Notes: generated by a model not told the origin, from the letters alone. Counted from the first letter of the stretch, positions 53,159 through 62,952 are shown. The stretch is DNA of 64,000 nt from an uncultured Planctomycetales bacterium (GCA_937982665.1 CALJLD010000036.1:1-64000); one strand, 5' to 3'. Translations and numbers: made by a program.

Positions 53159-54610
53159 TTAGTTATTCAAGGACTCAGGTGTATCACCAAGATCGATATC
53201 TTCAATCGTGCCCGGTCGTACATCGTTCGTTCCAGGCAGCCCACCCACGAGGCGCTCAAGTGATGACAGTGATTGACGCAATTGTGTTTGCACGCGCAGG
53301 TGATTTAAGTGAAAGCGCAGTAACTCGCGCCAATTCGTGATCAAGTCCGCGAATTCGACTTCGCCAACCTGGTAACCGCTTACGGACACGTTCAACGCCT
53401 GTTCCGTTTTGGGGATAATGGCTTCTCGTAACAGAATTTCGAGCTCTTGCTGACTGGTTGCTTCAGTAAACAGGCGTTTAATATCGCGTTCTGTCTCATC
53501 TCGAAGCTCATCATAGTCCCGCGCCGCTGCAGCCGTGTTTGACTCAGCCTCGCGAACGGCTGCTGCCAGCCGATCTCGATAGATCGGCAAGTTCAGGCTG
53601 AGTCCAACAGCGACATTGTCGATCCCATCTGCCGACGGCGCGATCGCACGGTTGGTGGTCATCTCACCCCAACCAGCCTTTAGCGTGATGTCGGGGTAAT
53701 ATTCCAGCCGCGCCAGATCCACTTCGCGACGACCGCGCTGGACCTGGGCCAACATTGCCTGTAACTCTGGGCGGGTGGCAACTGCCTGTTGGTACAACAA
53801 GTTGAGATCGTAGTTCGTTTCCTCCGCTGGCAGTTCCGCCAGGGTCTGCATTGGAGTCTCCGGAGAAACATGCAACACGCGTGCGAGTTCAGCTTGGGCG
53901 CTAGCGAGCATCTGTCGTAAGCGAATCAATTCGCCATCCGTATTGTCGCGTTCAGCTTGAAGTCGCAAGACATCCTGCTGGCTGGTTTGCACCCGTTCGT
54001 AAAGCGAGTTGGCCACGATGATCAGCTCATCAAGAACGGCGATGTCTTGTTGCGTAATCTCGATTGCGCGTTCGACGTAGAAAAGCTCGAAGTATGCCAG
54101 CTTGACCTCTTCTATCGCCTTCAATTCTGCCGCGGCAAGTTGCGCTTGGGCCGCCCGCACTTCTGCTTGGGCTGCGGCAACTCGTGTGGGAAGCTTGCCG
54201 CGCCAAGGAATCTCCTGCGAGACCATCATGTCCACCGTCATCCGACCAGATGCCGTTTGCGGCGTGTTGGGAAAGAACGGCCAACCCGTGACATCCAACA
54301 TCGGATCTTTCAAACTTCCTGCTTGGGGGACACGCATTGCGGCGGCATTTCGCCGCATACGTGCCGCTTGAATCTGAGAGTTTTGTGCCAGCGCGTACCC
54401 GATGTATGTCTCAACTGGCTGTGGGCCAGCCAAGTCAGTAACCACAGGATTGGGAGCGTTCGCAAAGGAAAGACCAGAATTGGCCATAATGAATTCAGCG
54501 GCATGCAAATCTGGGTCGGCAGGACGCAGAGCTTGACGCGTGCCTCGGCAACCAATTGCAGGCACCACGGTCACAATAAGCAGCACCGTCAAAATACGTG
54601 CAATGGCCAT
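53159..54610 (-). CDS. CusC-like TolC-family outer membrane lipoprotein
   Basis: The 483-residue protein has a lipoprotein signal (MAIARILTVLLIVTVVPAIGC) and two TolC repeats with long helices (VAAAQAEVRAAQAQLAAAEL, RDNTDGELIRLRQMLASAQA, VREAESNTAAAARDYDELRD). The outer membrane part includes GRMTVDMMVSQEIPW. It should couple to the RND pump and adaptor upstream to export Cu+ or Ag+ across the outer membrane. ATG 54608-54610 gives the clean signal; the longer frame to 54685 has none. Related to but distinct from the TolC gene at 4882. Confidence 0.9.
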   Translation of the reverse strand: MAIARILTVLLIVTVVPAIGCRGTRQALRPADPDLHAAEFIMANSGLSFANAPNPVVTDLAGPQPVETYIGYALAQNSQIQAARMRRNAAAMRVPQAGSLKDPMLDVTGWPFFPNTPQTASGRMTVDMMVSQEIPWRGKLPTRVAAAQAEVRAAQAQLAAAELKAIEEVKLAYFELFYVERAIEITQQDIAVLDELIIVANSLYERVQTSQQDVLRLQAERDNTDGELIRLRQMLASAQAELARVLHVSPETPMQTLAELPAEETNYDLNLLYQQAVATRPELQAMLAQVQRGRREVDLARLEYYPDITLKAGWGEMTTNRAIAPSADGIDNVAVGLSLNLPIYRDRLAAAVREAESNTAAAARDYDELRDETERDIKRLFTEATSQQELEILLREAIIPKTEQALNVSVSGYQVGEVEFADLITNWRELLRFHLNHLRVQTQLRQSLSSLERLVGGLPGTNDVRPGTIEDIDLGDTPESLNN

Positions 54611-54817
54611 CCTTGGCCCCTCCGATATGAACTTGTTGAGTACCAGCAACACTGCCCGCTCGGGAATTATCGGCACAGCTGTCATGATTCAACCGCGCGA
54701 AGTCTGGCCCAGGAGGGGGACGCGCTGGTGGCCAGTCCGGATGAACCAGCTATGCCGATTGTCCGCATGATGACGAACAATCGACGTCGCTGGTCGTTCC
54801 GGGTTGTAGCGGTTTGC

Positions 54818-55276
54818 CTACTCGATTCTGATGCCGCGGGCTTCCAATGACTTCCGGTATAGTGAAGTCAATTGCTCCACATAAGTCTCTGGATCAGCGG
54901 CAATCTTGTCCGTGCATGGCGGGCAACAAACGTAAAAAATGTGTCCCTTGACGATGGTCCACTTCGCCTTCTCGGGCAATTCCTTCTTCATGATTGGGCA
55001 AATGCCCTGAGCCTTGGCAAAGTTAGCGTGAATCGTGGCCCAGTGCTTAGGATCGACCTTCTGCTCTAAACAGGCTTTGCAGCACAGAAACACCTCTTCT
55101 TCGCCCAGTTTGACTTTCACGGGCGTACCATGAGCGCCTATCTTTTGCTCCGTCATCGGGCAGGTCTCCTGCACGGCGATGTGGACCTTGTCTTGCTCGA
55201 AAAGTTCCTGGGCCGCACCGACGGAACTCATCAATCCGACAAGTGCAAAAGCCATCAACGTAACGACAATCTTCAT
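54818..55276 (-). CDS. Exported protein with two CC-x2-C modules, Cus operon
   Basis: The 152-residue protein has a signal peptide (LMAFALVGLMSSVGAAQ) and two metal modules: TCPMTEQKIGAHGTPVKVKL...VFLCCKAC at about 38-69 and ICPIMKKELPEKAKWTIVKG...FYVCCPPC at about 92-121. It lies between the RND pump gene and the TolC gene and is very likely cotranscribed. Proposed role: a periplasmic Cu/Ag-binding protein feeding the pump, comparable in position to CusF but unrelated in fold. AAGGAGCTGAA precedes the ATG. Confidence 0.8.
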   Translation of the reverse strand: MKIVVTLMAFALVGLMSSVGAAQELFEQDKVHIAVQETCPMTEQKIGAHGTPVKVKLGEEEVFLCCKACLEQKVDPKHWATIHANFAKAQGICPIMKKELPEKAKWTIVKGHIFYVCCPPCTDKIAADPETYVEQLTSLYRKSLEARGIRIE

Positions 55277-55295
55277 TTCAGCTCCTTCAAAGGAT

Positions 55296-58200
55296 TTAGA
55301 GAGAAAGGGTTTCTACAGAATGAGATTCGTGTCGATCACTGGCGTGGCTTCCGTCGCCGGATACAACCGCGTCATCCCAGTATTCGTCACGAAAACCTGC
55401 CCGCATCTTGAACTCGATATACGCGCAATAGAGCGTGGGCACTATGAACGTTGTCAACGGCTCAATGAGCATGCCTCCGAAGACTGGCAATGCCATGGCG
55501 CGAGCAACGTCCGCACCTCGACCTGTCGCAAGTAGGACGGGCAACAAAGCCACGAGTGTGGTGATCGTTGTCATCGTGCACGGCCGGATGCGCTTGAGCC
55601 CTGCCTCGTAAATGGCGCTACGCACATCGGCAACGCTGCGAATCGTTCTGCGATTTAGCGTATCGCGCATGTAGGTGGCCATGACGATGCCATCGTCCGC
55701 TGCTAAACCAAACAAAGCGATAAAGCCCACCCACATCGCGGTGTTCATTTCGACACCCATGACGGCGACTGCAATCATTCCGCCGGCCGCGGCGAAGGGT
55801 ATGCCAGAAAACACCACAAGCGAAATTGGGAAGTTGCGAAAGTGCAAATAGTGCAACAGTAAATTGATCAAGATCACCACGGGGATAATCCACATCAGGC
55901 GAAAGTTGGCCTCAATCTGGTTCTGAAATGAGCCCACGGGTTGCAACTCAAAGTTCCCAGGCGGAAATTCAAGCTCCCCGTTTGTTCGGGCTCTGCTCAA
56001 GGCCCCCATGACGTTTTCAACGGTCTCCAAATCGCCAACAATCCCGGAAGGCGTAAACATCACGTGCGCAACCAAGCGTGAGTCTTCGCTGCTAATCATG
56101 CCCGGCCCCCATGTGGAATTCACATTGGCCAACTGTTCCAACGGGACCACTTCGCCGGCCTCGGTGACAACCGGCACGCGCGGCAGGTACTCGATGCGCT
56201 CGCGCACATTACGGCTGAACCTTACCTGGATCGGAAATCGTTCACGACCTTCAACGGTCGTCGTAACGTCGACACCTCCGAGGCCAGCCGCCACAATTTG
56301 GTTGACCATCATCGTGGTCATGCCGTACCGCGCAGCTTCCTGGCGATCAACGTCAAACTCGTAATAAGGTTTCCCCATCACGATGTCGGGATTGACAGAC
56401 TGGGCGTTGACCAAGGGATGCTGTTTTAATTGTTCAGCGACGGCGACGGCAGCTTGCGACAGTCCTTCCAGAGTATCGCCGTATATCCGGACTGCCATGG
56501 AGGCCTTGATTCCCGCTTGCAGCATCACAACTCGTCCTTCAATCGGTTGCAGCGGCGAAGCAGGCGTCACGCCTGGTAAAGTCCCGGCACGATTGATCTC
56601 GTCCCAGATCTCGCGTTCAGTCATGCCCGGACGCCACTGGTTGCGTGGCTTGAGCATGACATAGGTCTCGACCATGGTAACGGGTGCCGGATCAAGCGCG
56701 GAATCTACGCGACCAATCTTTCCGAGTACGTTCTCGACTTCCGGAATCTGCTTAATAAGCGTGTCCTGCGTTTGCAGAACTTCCATGGATTGATTGAAAC
56801 TGGCCGCAGGGTAGAGACTTGGCATGTAAAACCAACTTCCCTCGTCCAAGGCGATCCAGTCATCTGACTCCAGTCCCGTAAATGTGTGCTTCAGATCGAC
56901 ATATCCGGACATCTTGTTCAAGTCCGCGCCAAAGAACTCGGCGGATTTCTCTAGCGGGCGCAGAACAGTGGGAAGCCCAAACCAAGCCCCAAGTCCTACG
57001 ACGAGCACCAGCATTGGAAACGACAGCATGAGAACCTTGCGCCGCAGCGCGAGTCTCAGTCGTCCCGCATAGAGCCACAACACAAACCGACTGACGGGAT
57101 TCTCATCCAGAGCACGAATGCGCTCGCGTGTCATCCACCAGCCGGCGAGGAAGCCCAGAGCAAAACTCAGCGCGGTTACCCAGGGCACACTCAACGTGGT
57201 CCAATCGGACAGGACATTTCCCCAGACAAAATAGGCGAGCGAACCAGCCAAAAGCCCAACGCCAATCGCGGCTAAAAAGCTTGTCCATTTAGGAAGCTTC
57301 GCGGTCCGCAGAAACACGCGTGCCAGCATGGGGACGATCGTGACCGCCACAATCAGGCTGGCCACCAAGGCAAACGTTTTCGTCCATGCCAGCGGCGCAA
57401 ACAGTTTGTGGTCCCTTCCTGTGAGGAAGAAAACCGGAAGAAAGCTAACGACAGTTGTGCTGACGGCAGTCATGACCGCCGGGACGACTTCCGCCGCGGA
57501 ACTTTGAATGACGTCCAGCCGATTCTTCCAGCCTCCGGGAGACCCTTTTGCTTCCCACTCCGCCAAACCATCGTAGATGTTTTCCAGCACGATGATGCCC
57601 ATGTCGACCATCGTTCCGATGGCGATCGCAATACCGGCGAGCGACATGATGTTGGCATCCACGCCGAAGATGCGCATCGCGGCAAACGACATCAAAACGG
57701 CCATCGGCAGGGTGATGGCGATCACCAGACTGGCGCGGACGTGCAGAAGGAACAGCACGACCACCACGATGGTGATCAACGTTTCCTGGCCCAAAGCATG
57801 CGTTAATGTTCCAATCGTCTCGTCGATCAACAGCGTGCGATCGTAGACTTCGTGAATCTGAATTCCATCCAGTTCACTCCGCAGTGACTCGATCTTTGTT
57901 TTGACTCGGGCAATAACGTCGCGGGGATTTTCACGGTAGCGCATCACAACAACGCCGCCAACTGCTTCCTGCCCATTGAAGTCCATGGCTCCATCGCGGA
58001 ACGCAGGCCCCGTTTGTACCTGAGCGACGTCTTTCACGCGGATGGGGATGCCGTCCCGCGTCAGAATAACGGTCTCCTCTATTTGCTGGAGCGTTTCCAA
58101 CTCTGACTTGCCGGCACCAATGAATCCTCTGCCGCGAACAAGGAATTCCATACCGCCACTTTCGACGGTCTTTGCGCCGACGTCGATATTGGACGCCTCC

Positions 58201-58826
58201 ACGGCTTCAATGACTTTCGCCAGCGGAATTTCGTGATAGCGCAACGCATCAGGGTCGACGTCGACCTGATACTGTTTCTCGTAGCCACCAATGGAAGCCA
58301 CTTCAGCAACACCGTCCACGGACTGCAGCGCATATTTGATAAAGAAATCCTGCTTCGTCCGAAGTTCCGCGAGGTCCATTCCAGGTGGCGGTTCAAGAAC
58401 GTAGTACAGGATCTGACCGAGCGCCGTCGCATCGGGAGCCAGGCGGGGCATTACGCCTTCCGGCAGTGAATTGGCGACCGTCGAAAGTTGCTCCGCGACG
58501 CGGGACCGTGCCCAATAAAAATCTACATCGTCGGCGAAGGTCACCTGTACAAAGCTGAACCCGAACATGCTCTTGCCGCGCACGCTCTTCGCGCCTGGCA
58601 CGGTTTGCAGTGTGGACGACAACGGATATGTGACTTGGTCTTCGACGTCCTTTGGAGAACGGCCTGTCCATTCGGTGAGCACGATGACCTGGTTTTCGCC
58701 AACGTCGGGAATCGCGTCCAACGGAACTGTGGATGTGGCGTACCATCCATAGACCAAAAGCGCTACGCAGCCGATCAAAACGATCAGGCGTTCGCGAATG
58801 CAGAAATTCAGCAAAGCACGTATCAT
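55296..58826 (-). CDS. cusA: CusA-type RND heavy-metal efflux pump
   Basis: The 1176-residue inner-membrane proton antiporter has twelve TM helices in two halves. The TM4 region reads IAIAIGTMVDMGIIVLENIY near 410, with the Asp used for proton relay; this form (AMVD-like) is typical of Cu/Ag pumps rather than the DFG-type of CzcA. Met residues in the RVVMLQAGIKASMAV region and elsewhere are candidates for Cu(I) relay. N- and C-terminal porter domains are complete. Its start overlaps the adaptor stop by ATGA (58823-58826). The length exceeds CusA (about 1047) because of an inserted TM-linked segment near 540-600. Confidence 0.94.
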   Translation of the reverse strand: MIRALLNFCIRERLIVLIGCVALLVYGWYATSTVPLDAIPDVGENQVIVLTEWTGRSPKDVEDQVTYPLSSTLQTVPGAKSVRGKSMFGFSFVQVTFADDVDFYWARSRVAEQLSTVANSLPEGVMPRLAPDATALGQILYYVLEPPPGMDLAELRTKQDFFIKYALQSVDGVAEVASIGGYEKQYQVDVDPDALRYHEIPLAKVIEAVEASNIDVGAKTVESGGMEFLVRGRGFIGAGKSELETLQQIEETVILTRDGIPIRVKDVAQVQTGPAFRDGAMDFNGQEAVGGVVVMRYRENPRDVIARVKTKIESLRSELDGIQIHEVYDRTLLIDETIGTLTHALGQETLITIVVVVLFLLHVRASLVIAITLPMAVLMSFAAMRIFGVDANIMSLAGIAIAIGTMVDMGIIVLENIYDGLAEWEAKGSPGGWKNRLDVIQSSAAEVVPAVMTAVSTTVVSFLPVFFLTGRDHKLFAPLAWTKTFALVASLIVAVTIVPMLARVFLRTAKLPKWTSFLAAIGVGLLAGSLAYFVWGNVLSDWTTLSVPWVTALSFALGFLAGWWMTRERIRALDENPVSRFVLWLYAGRLRLALRRKVLMLSFPMLVLVVGLGAWFGLPTVLRPLEKSAEFFGADLNKMSGYVDLKHTFTGLESDDWIALDEGSWFYMPSLYPAASFNQSMEVLQTQDTLIKQIPEVENVLGKIGRVDSALDPAPVTMVETYVMLKPRNQWRPGMTEREIWDEINRAGTLPGVTPASPLQPIEGRVVMLQAGIKASMAVRIYGDTLEGLSQAAVAVAEQLKQHPLVNAQSVNPDIVMGKPYYEFDVDRQEAARYGMTTMMVNQIVAAGLGGVDVTTTVEGRERFPIQVRFSRNVRERIEYLPRVPVVTEAGEVVPLEQLANVNSTWGPGMISSEDSRLVAHVMFTPSGIVGDLETVENVMGALSRARTNGELEFPPGNFELQPVGSFQNQIEANFRLMWIIPVVILINLLLHYLHFRNFPISLVVFSGIPFAAAGGMIAVAVMGVEMNTAMWVGFIALFGLAADDGIVMATYMRDTLNRRTIRSVADVRSAIYEAGLKRIRPCTMTTITTLVALLPVLLATGRGADVARAMALPVFGGMLIEPLTTFIVPTLYCAYIEFKMRAGFRDEYWDDAVVSGDGSHASDRHESHSVETLSL

Positions 58827-61066
58827 TGAATTGTGCCTCGCATTTTGTCGCGCTGAGCATCCGCAGTGCGATCGTGGTTGGTGTGTCCGTCTTTCAATTC
58901 CTGCGCAGGTCGTCCCGGAAGCGGTGGAACATCAGGCTCGATCAATTGTGGCTTGCCGACGGGTGGCAATAGAGGAGCAGAACCTTGCTCGTTGCTAGGC
59001 TTCGGTTGGGCAGCGAGTTTCTTCAGGTATTTGTCAGGATTGTCAATCAGGCTATCGCGACATCCTTCGCAGCAGATGAACACTATTTGATCAGCCACAT
59101 TGACTTTCTTGGGAACACCCATCGAACCCAACGGATAATCTGCCACCGGACACATCACCTGAAGTTCGGCAGCGGCCTTGTCCTCGGGCGAAAGCTCTGC
59201 GAGTGCCGCTCGAATCTTTTTCTGTTCTTCACTCGTTGCGGAGTTCGGCTGCGAAAGCTTGGCAAGATGTTTGTCAGGCTCTGCTCGTAGACTTGACTCG
59301 CAACCGGCACAACAAATGAAGACCGCTTGACCGTCGAGATCGATCTTCAACGGCACTCCCATCGAGCCCAAGACCTCTTCCGTCACTGGACAGATCACTT
59401 GTTTCTCGGCCAGAACTCGATCCTCTGCAGGCAGTTTCGCTAACTGTTCCAATGCGGCAGGGTCGAAGTCGGGGATCGACGTTGGCTTCAGCTTCGTCGG
59501 ATCGATCAGCGATGGGTTACCGGAAAGTTGCATTGCTGAGTCAACTAAGAAGTTCCCTTTGGCAGCAACGAGTTCACCGGACTTAACACCGGTGCGAACA
59601 ACAATCTGATCGCCTGTGAGGGGGCCAAGCACGACGGGACGAATCTCAAATCGCCCTGGCTCCGTTTCCACGTAAACAATGCTGCTATTTCCGGCCATCA
59701 GTACAGCATCTCGCGGTACTGTTAACGCCTCGCTGCTGTCTTCAGGCTGATCTGTGAAACCAAATTCTGCGGCGGGCACAAGTTCGACTCCACACAGCGG
59801 GCATTCGCCCGGCTCGTCCTCAATGATGTGGGGATGTCGCGGGCTGATCCACTTGTCGGCCAATTCAGGATCGTAGATGGCTGTTTGATCCGAGTTGCTT
59901 AATGGGACGTTGATGCTGGCCTTGGCGTAGTCCCCAATCCGCAAGCGGCCGACGGGGTTGGGGATTACCACACGAACTCCAACAGTGCGCGTTTTCGGAT
60001 CGACGTTCGGATCAATGAACGCTACGCGGCCGATAAACACTTCGCCAGGGAGCGAATCGACTTCCGCTTCCACACGCTGACCATAGCGGACAGACGCGGC
60101 ATCTTCAGGGAAGAGTCGGAGCATCAGCCAGACGCTTGTCAGATCAGCCAACTCGTAGATCGCCTGCCCCTCCTCAAGGTACTGACCTTCGGTGACAAGC
60201 TTGTTGACGACGGTTCCGCTAATCGGTGCTGTAATCTCAATTCGGCTATTGGCCTCTTGGGTCTGATCTAGCTCAGCGATTTGGCGATCTGTCATCCCCA
60301 TCTCAACCAAACGCTGTCGCGATGTCTTGAGCATCTCAGTACTGGACTGAATGACGGACTGCAAAGTCGCATTTTTCGATTTCGCAGCTGCATCCACTGC
60401 CAACAAGTAAGAAACCTGACTTGTATACAGTTTGGGGGAATAGAGCAGTGCCAGCTGGTCCCCTTGGGATACATGCACGCCAGTGTAGTCCGCGTGAAGT
60501 TTCTCGACTCGACCGGCCACGTAAGCAGACAGAGTCTTGCGGGCGCTTTCGTCGTAGTTCAATTCGCCGATCGCTCGCACGGTTCGCGTAACCGGCATGC
60601 TCTTAACTGACACTGTTTGAATATTAGCGATCCGTCGGGCAGCAGTGGGGATGTGCACCGAATGCGGATCAGCATCGCCTCCTCCCTCCGTTAAAGGGAC
60701 CAATTCCATTCCACACACCGGGCAACGCCCAGGAGCTTCCGACGGTGGCACGCACATCATCGGGCAGATGTACCGCTGACCCGACTCGGCAGCCGCTTGC
60801 ACCTCTGTCATTTCCGCGCCAGTAAACCAGCCAAATCTCTGTGCCACGCCCAAGCCGACAAACAGCAACGCGAGACAGGAGAAAAACACGATTGGCTGCA
60901 CGAGTGTCTTAATCCACCATCGACGAGCGTTACGACGCTCTTTGCGCAGCTCTGCCAGACGGGGGTCCTCCGTCTCGGGCGGCGCATAAGGCGTCACATC
61001 TATAGGCGTCTCGCTTGTTGAGTTTTTGTCGAGCACGGCCGGATTGGTTTTGGGTTTGTCACTCAT
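58823..61066 (-). CDS. cusB: CusB-type adaptor with two extra C-terminal CC-x2-C modules
   Basis: The 747-residue membrane-fusion protein has an N-terminal TM (IVFFSCLALLFVGLGVA), a heavy-metal-binding zinc-ribbon-like segment (YICPMMCVPPSEAPGRCPVC) near 98, a barrel-sandwich/hairpin core (HADYTGVHVSQGDQLALLYS, then VNKLVTEGQYLEEGQAIYEL) and a second CPLCGVELVP ribbon near 425. After the core are two modules (VICPVTEEVLGSMGVPLKID...FICCAGC and VMCPVADYPLGSMGVPKKVN...FICCEGC). Normal CusB proteins are about 400-500 residues and lack these modules. It delivers metal to the pump. Overlaps cusA by ATGA. Confidence 0.92.
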   Translation of the reverse strand: MSDKPKTNPAVLDKNSTSETPIDVTPYAPPETEDPRLAELRKERRNARRWWIKTLVQPIVFFSCLALLFVGLGVAQRFGWFTGAEMTEVQAAAESGQRYICPMMCVPPSEAPGRCPVCGMELVPLTEGGGDADPHSVHIPTAARRIANIQTVSVKSMPVTRTVRAIGELNYDESARKTLSAYVAGRVEKLHADYTGVHVSQGDQLALLYSPKLYTSQVSYLLAVDAAAKSKNATLQSVIQSSTEMLKTSRQRLVEMGMTDRQIAELDQTQEANSRIEITAPISGTVVNKLVTEGQYLEEGQAIYELADLTSVWLMLRLFPEDAASVRYGQRVEAEVDSLPGEVFIGRVAFIDPNVDPKTRTVGVRVVIPNPVGRLRIGDYAKASINVPLSNSDQTAIYDPELADKWISPRHPHIIEDEPGECPLCGVELVPAAEFGFTDQPEDSSEALTVPRDAVLMAGNSSIVYVETEPGRFEIRPVVLGPLTGDQIVVRTGVKSGELVAAKGNFLVDSAMQLSGNPSLIDPTKLKPTSIPDFDPAALEQLAKLPAEDRVLAEKQVICPVTEEVLGSMGVPLKIDLDGQAVFICCAGCESSLRAEPDKHLAKLSQPNSATSEEQKKIRAALAELSPEDKAAAELQVMCPVADYPLGSMGVPKKVNVADQIVFICCEGCRDSLIDNPDKYLKKLAAQPKPSNEQGSAPLLPPVGKPQLIEPDVPPLPGRPAQELKDGHTNHDRTADAQRDKMRGTIQ

Positions 61067-61219
61067 AGGAGCCTCGACAGCTCACCGTTTGGTGAGCAGA
61101 TGCCTTGTGAAGAAACGCGGTCTGGACGCGGTTTCACAACACGTGCGAACCGGGAAGAGACGCTGACAGGAGAACTCACCGCGCGGAAGTGCGCGCGCAG
61201 GGGTAGCGAGCGAAGTTGG

Positions 61220-61618
61220 CTAGGTCAGCCAGCGGCAGAGAGATGCCAGACGTTGATTGGTCGAGGCGGCGGCATGGTCTTCATCTGCGCTGCTCAACCA
61301 AGATTCGCAATGGGAATCGCTGGGGAGCACGATCGAACACAGTGACAACTGTGCCACGCTTTTTGACGTGGGGATCGTGTTGCCCGACGGGGGCGTGGCA
61401 GGCCGTTCCTCATTTGGCGGCCCACATTGACAAACCCTTGCCGGCAAATTCGCTGTGCAACAGGAGGCTTGCACTGGCACTTCTGCCGTGCACATCCCGC
61501 AACAATCGGCTGCGCTCTGCTCGGAAGACTCGCACTTTGCCATCAAACCGGGCACGGTGCCGAGCACCAGTGCCGCGACGATCGCAAAGATCAGCGAGTT
61601 TTGAGCAAGCTTTGCCAT
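61220..61618 (-). CDS. Exported Cys-rich protein
   Basis: The 132-residue protein has a signal peptide (LIFAIVAALVLGTVPGLMA) and then Cys clusters (DCCGMC, SCCTAN, CQCGPP), with a tail ending LASLCRWLT. The plan resembles the proteins at 29073 and 62479 (signal, Cys block, Cys-poor tail with a final CR-hydrophobic end), but the sequence is more distant. It sits upstream of the Cus operon in the same direction, so it may be regulated with it. Proposed metal buffering. Confidence 0.65.
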   Translation of the reverse strand: MAKLAQNSLIFAIVAALVLGTVPGLMAKCESSEQSAADCCGMCTAEVPVQASCCTANLPARVCQCGPPNEERPATPPSGNTIPTSKSVAQLSLCSIVLPSDSHCESWLSSADEDHAAASTNQRLASLCRWLT

Positions 61619-61761
61619 ATCTGAAAATCTACCACGGACAAGAATTCAGCCGTCAATTATTACCCAGTTTCTCAAGCGGTCAAGATCAATGTTCCGCCGG
61701 ATTCCGCATTGAAAAAACGTCTGACACATCCTACTGTCAAAAGACTTGGCCCCGAGCCGTG

Positions 61762-62118
61762 CTACTTGGGAATTTTCGCCAGGTACTTCTCGGGGTCGTT
61801 TTCTAGGCTGTTCTGACAGCCCGCGCAACAGATAAAAACATCCTGGCCTGCGACGGTCACCTTGATAGGAACCCCCATGGATCCCAGCGGCTCGTCCGTC
61901 ACGGGGCAGATTTTCTGCTTTTCGGCGAGCTCACGATCCGCCGCCGAAAGCTTGGCCAACTGTGCTGAATTCTCGTCCGAGCCATGTTCATGGCCGCCAT
62001 GGTTTTCGTTCGCGCTTTGACCTGACTGGGGCTCGACTTCCGGTGCGCCACAACCAGAAAGTAACAAAGCTAGAGCGGCGGCAACCGGAGCAAAGACTTT
62101 GAGCGTTAAGACAGACAT
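61762..62118 (-). CDS. Lipoprotein with one CC-x2-C module
   Basis: The 118-residue lipoprotein has a lipobox (LALLLSGC near 22) and a His-rich linker (NHGGHEHGSDEN). The repeat-type spacer LAKLSAADRELAEKQKICPV leads into the module (CPVTDEPLGSMGVPIKVTV...VFICCAGCQNSL), ending EKYLAKIPK. It is almost identical in plan to each C-terminal repeat of the CusB-like adaptor and to 29914-30591. The spacing LAKL-AADR-LAE recurs in all of them. Probable outer- or inner-membrane-anchored copper binder. Confidence 0.82.
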   Translation of the reverse strand: MSVLTLKVFAPVAAALALLLSGCGAPEVEPQSGQSANENHGGHEHGSDENSAQLAKLSAADRELAEKQKICPVTDEPLGSMGVPIKVTVAGQDVFICCAGCQNSLENDPEKYLAKIPK

Positions 62119-62184
62119 GGAGTTCTCCTGACGTTTGGATGTTTTGAGACTGAAGCGATGCAGTGTGACACGACATCGTGTGAG

Positions 62185-62322
62185 TCATTTACAACTTGCA
62201 CAGTGACCACTCCCGGACGTGGTGCTCGGCGATCCTGATCGACTTCCGACTGACTGACAGCCCACAACGGCGAACAATGTGACGACAAGCATCAATGCAA
62301 AGAAGAATCGATAGAGAGACAT
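62185..62322 (-). CDS. Tiny lipoprotein with a C-terminal Cys pair
   Basis: A 45-residue lipoprotein: FFFALMLVVTLFAVVGC is the signal and lipobox, and a Gly/Ser linker leads to GHCASCK, a C-x2-C end that could bind a metal. GGAGGAG lies nine bases before ATG 62320-62322. Same plan as 27144-27272, which ends in His instead of Cys. Confidence 0.75.
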   Translation of the reverse strand: MSLYRFFFALMLVVTLFAVVGCQSVGSRSGSPSTTSGSGHCASCK

Positions 62323-62478
62323 CCTAGTCTCCTCCGTGGAAAGAGTGACGCTAGTTAAGGAATGCGCAACGCGCACGACTGACGTGGTAACAACACGCGT
62401 CCGTTCAACAAGAAAACTGCGCGAGGAGGCCGACCAAGAATTCACGGCTGAAGCGCGCAGGGGTAGAGCTGCTGCTGC

Positions 62479-62952
62479 CTAGAGTGTAAACCGGCAGAGA
62501 ACGGCGCAGCGCTCCGCCGCGTCGAGAGCCGCGGAGAGCGCGGCGAAGAAGACGTCCTGCTTTGCTTGTGATGCCGTGAGCGACGCCATTTCCCAATCAA
62601 TTGGGAGGCAAATCAGGTTTGTGCTGGATGACTCGTTGCTTGAGACGGGTGGCGTGGCGGGAATGTTGCCCGAATCGGTGCCACAGTGGCACGATGTGCC
62701 GCATCCCTCACGCGTCGGTCCATTTGAGCTACAGCAAGAAGACATCTTGGACGTTGTCTTGCTGCAGCAGTTGCTTGCAGTTTCGGTGGGAATCTGATTC
62801 GAGCAGCAGCACGGCTGGCTTTCTACCCCCGAGCAGCAACTCTCGCCATCACTCGCGCAACCGCAACTGATTGCGGGTGTGCCTTGCACGCTGACTGCCA
62901 TGGCCGCAAGCCAGATGAGCAATCGCGCAGTGAGTTGGCTCAAAGGAATCAT
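62479..62952 (-). CDS. Exported Cys-rich protein, paralogue of 29073-29561
   Basis: The 157-residue protein has a signal peptide (LLIWLAAMAVSVQGTPA), many CC and CCC motifs (ESCCSGVESQPCCCSN, NCCSKTTSKMSSCCSSN, CGTSCHCG) and a conserved tail ending AERCAVLCRFTL, which matches ARLSRFTL at the end of the other copy. About 20 Cys in 90 residues. ATG 62950-62952 starts just before the signal. Proposed periplasmic metal-binding (metallothionein-like) role; I know no described family. Confidence 0.7.
   Translation of the reverse strand: MIPLSQLTARLLIWLAAMAVSVQGTPAISCGCASDGESCCSGVESQPCCCSNQIPTETASNCCSKTTSKMSSCCSSNGPTREGCGTSCHCGTDSGNIPATPPVSSNESSSTNLICLPIDWEMASLTASQAKQDVFFAALSAALDAAERCAVLCRFTL

Noticed and set aside
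53957..54850. 297-codon plus-strand frame opposite the CusC-like gene
   Set aside because: Antisense shadow of a TolC gene with helical repeats.
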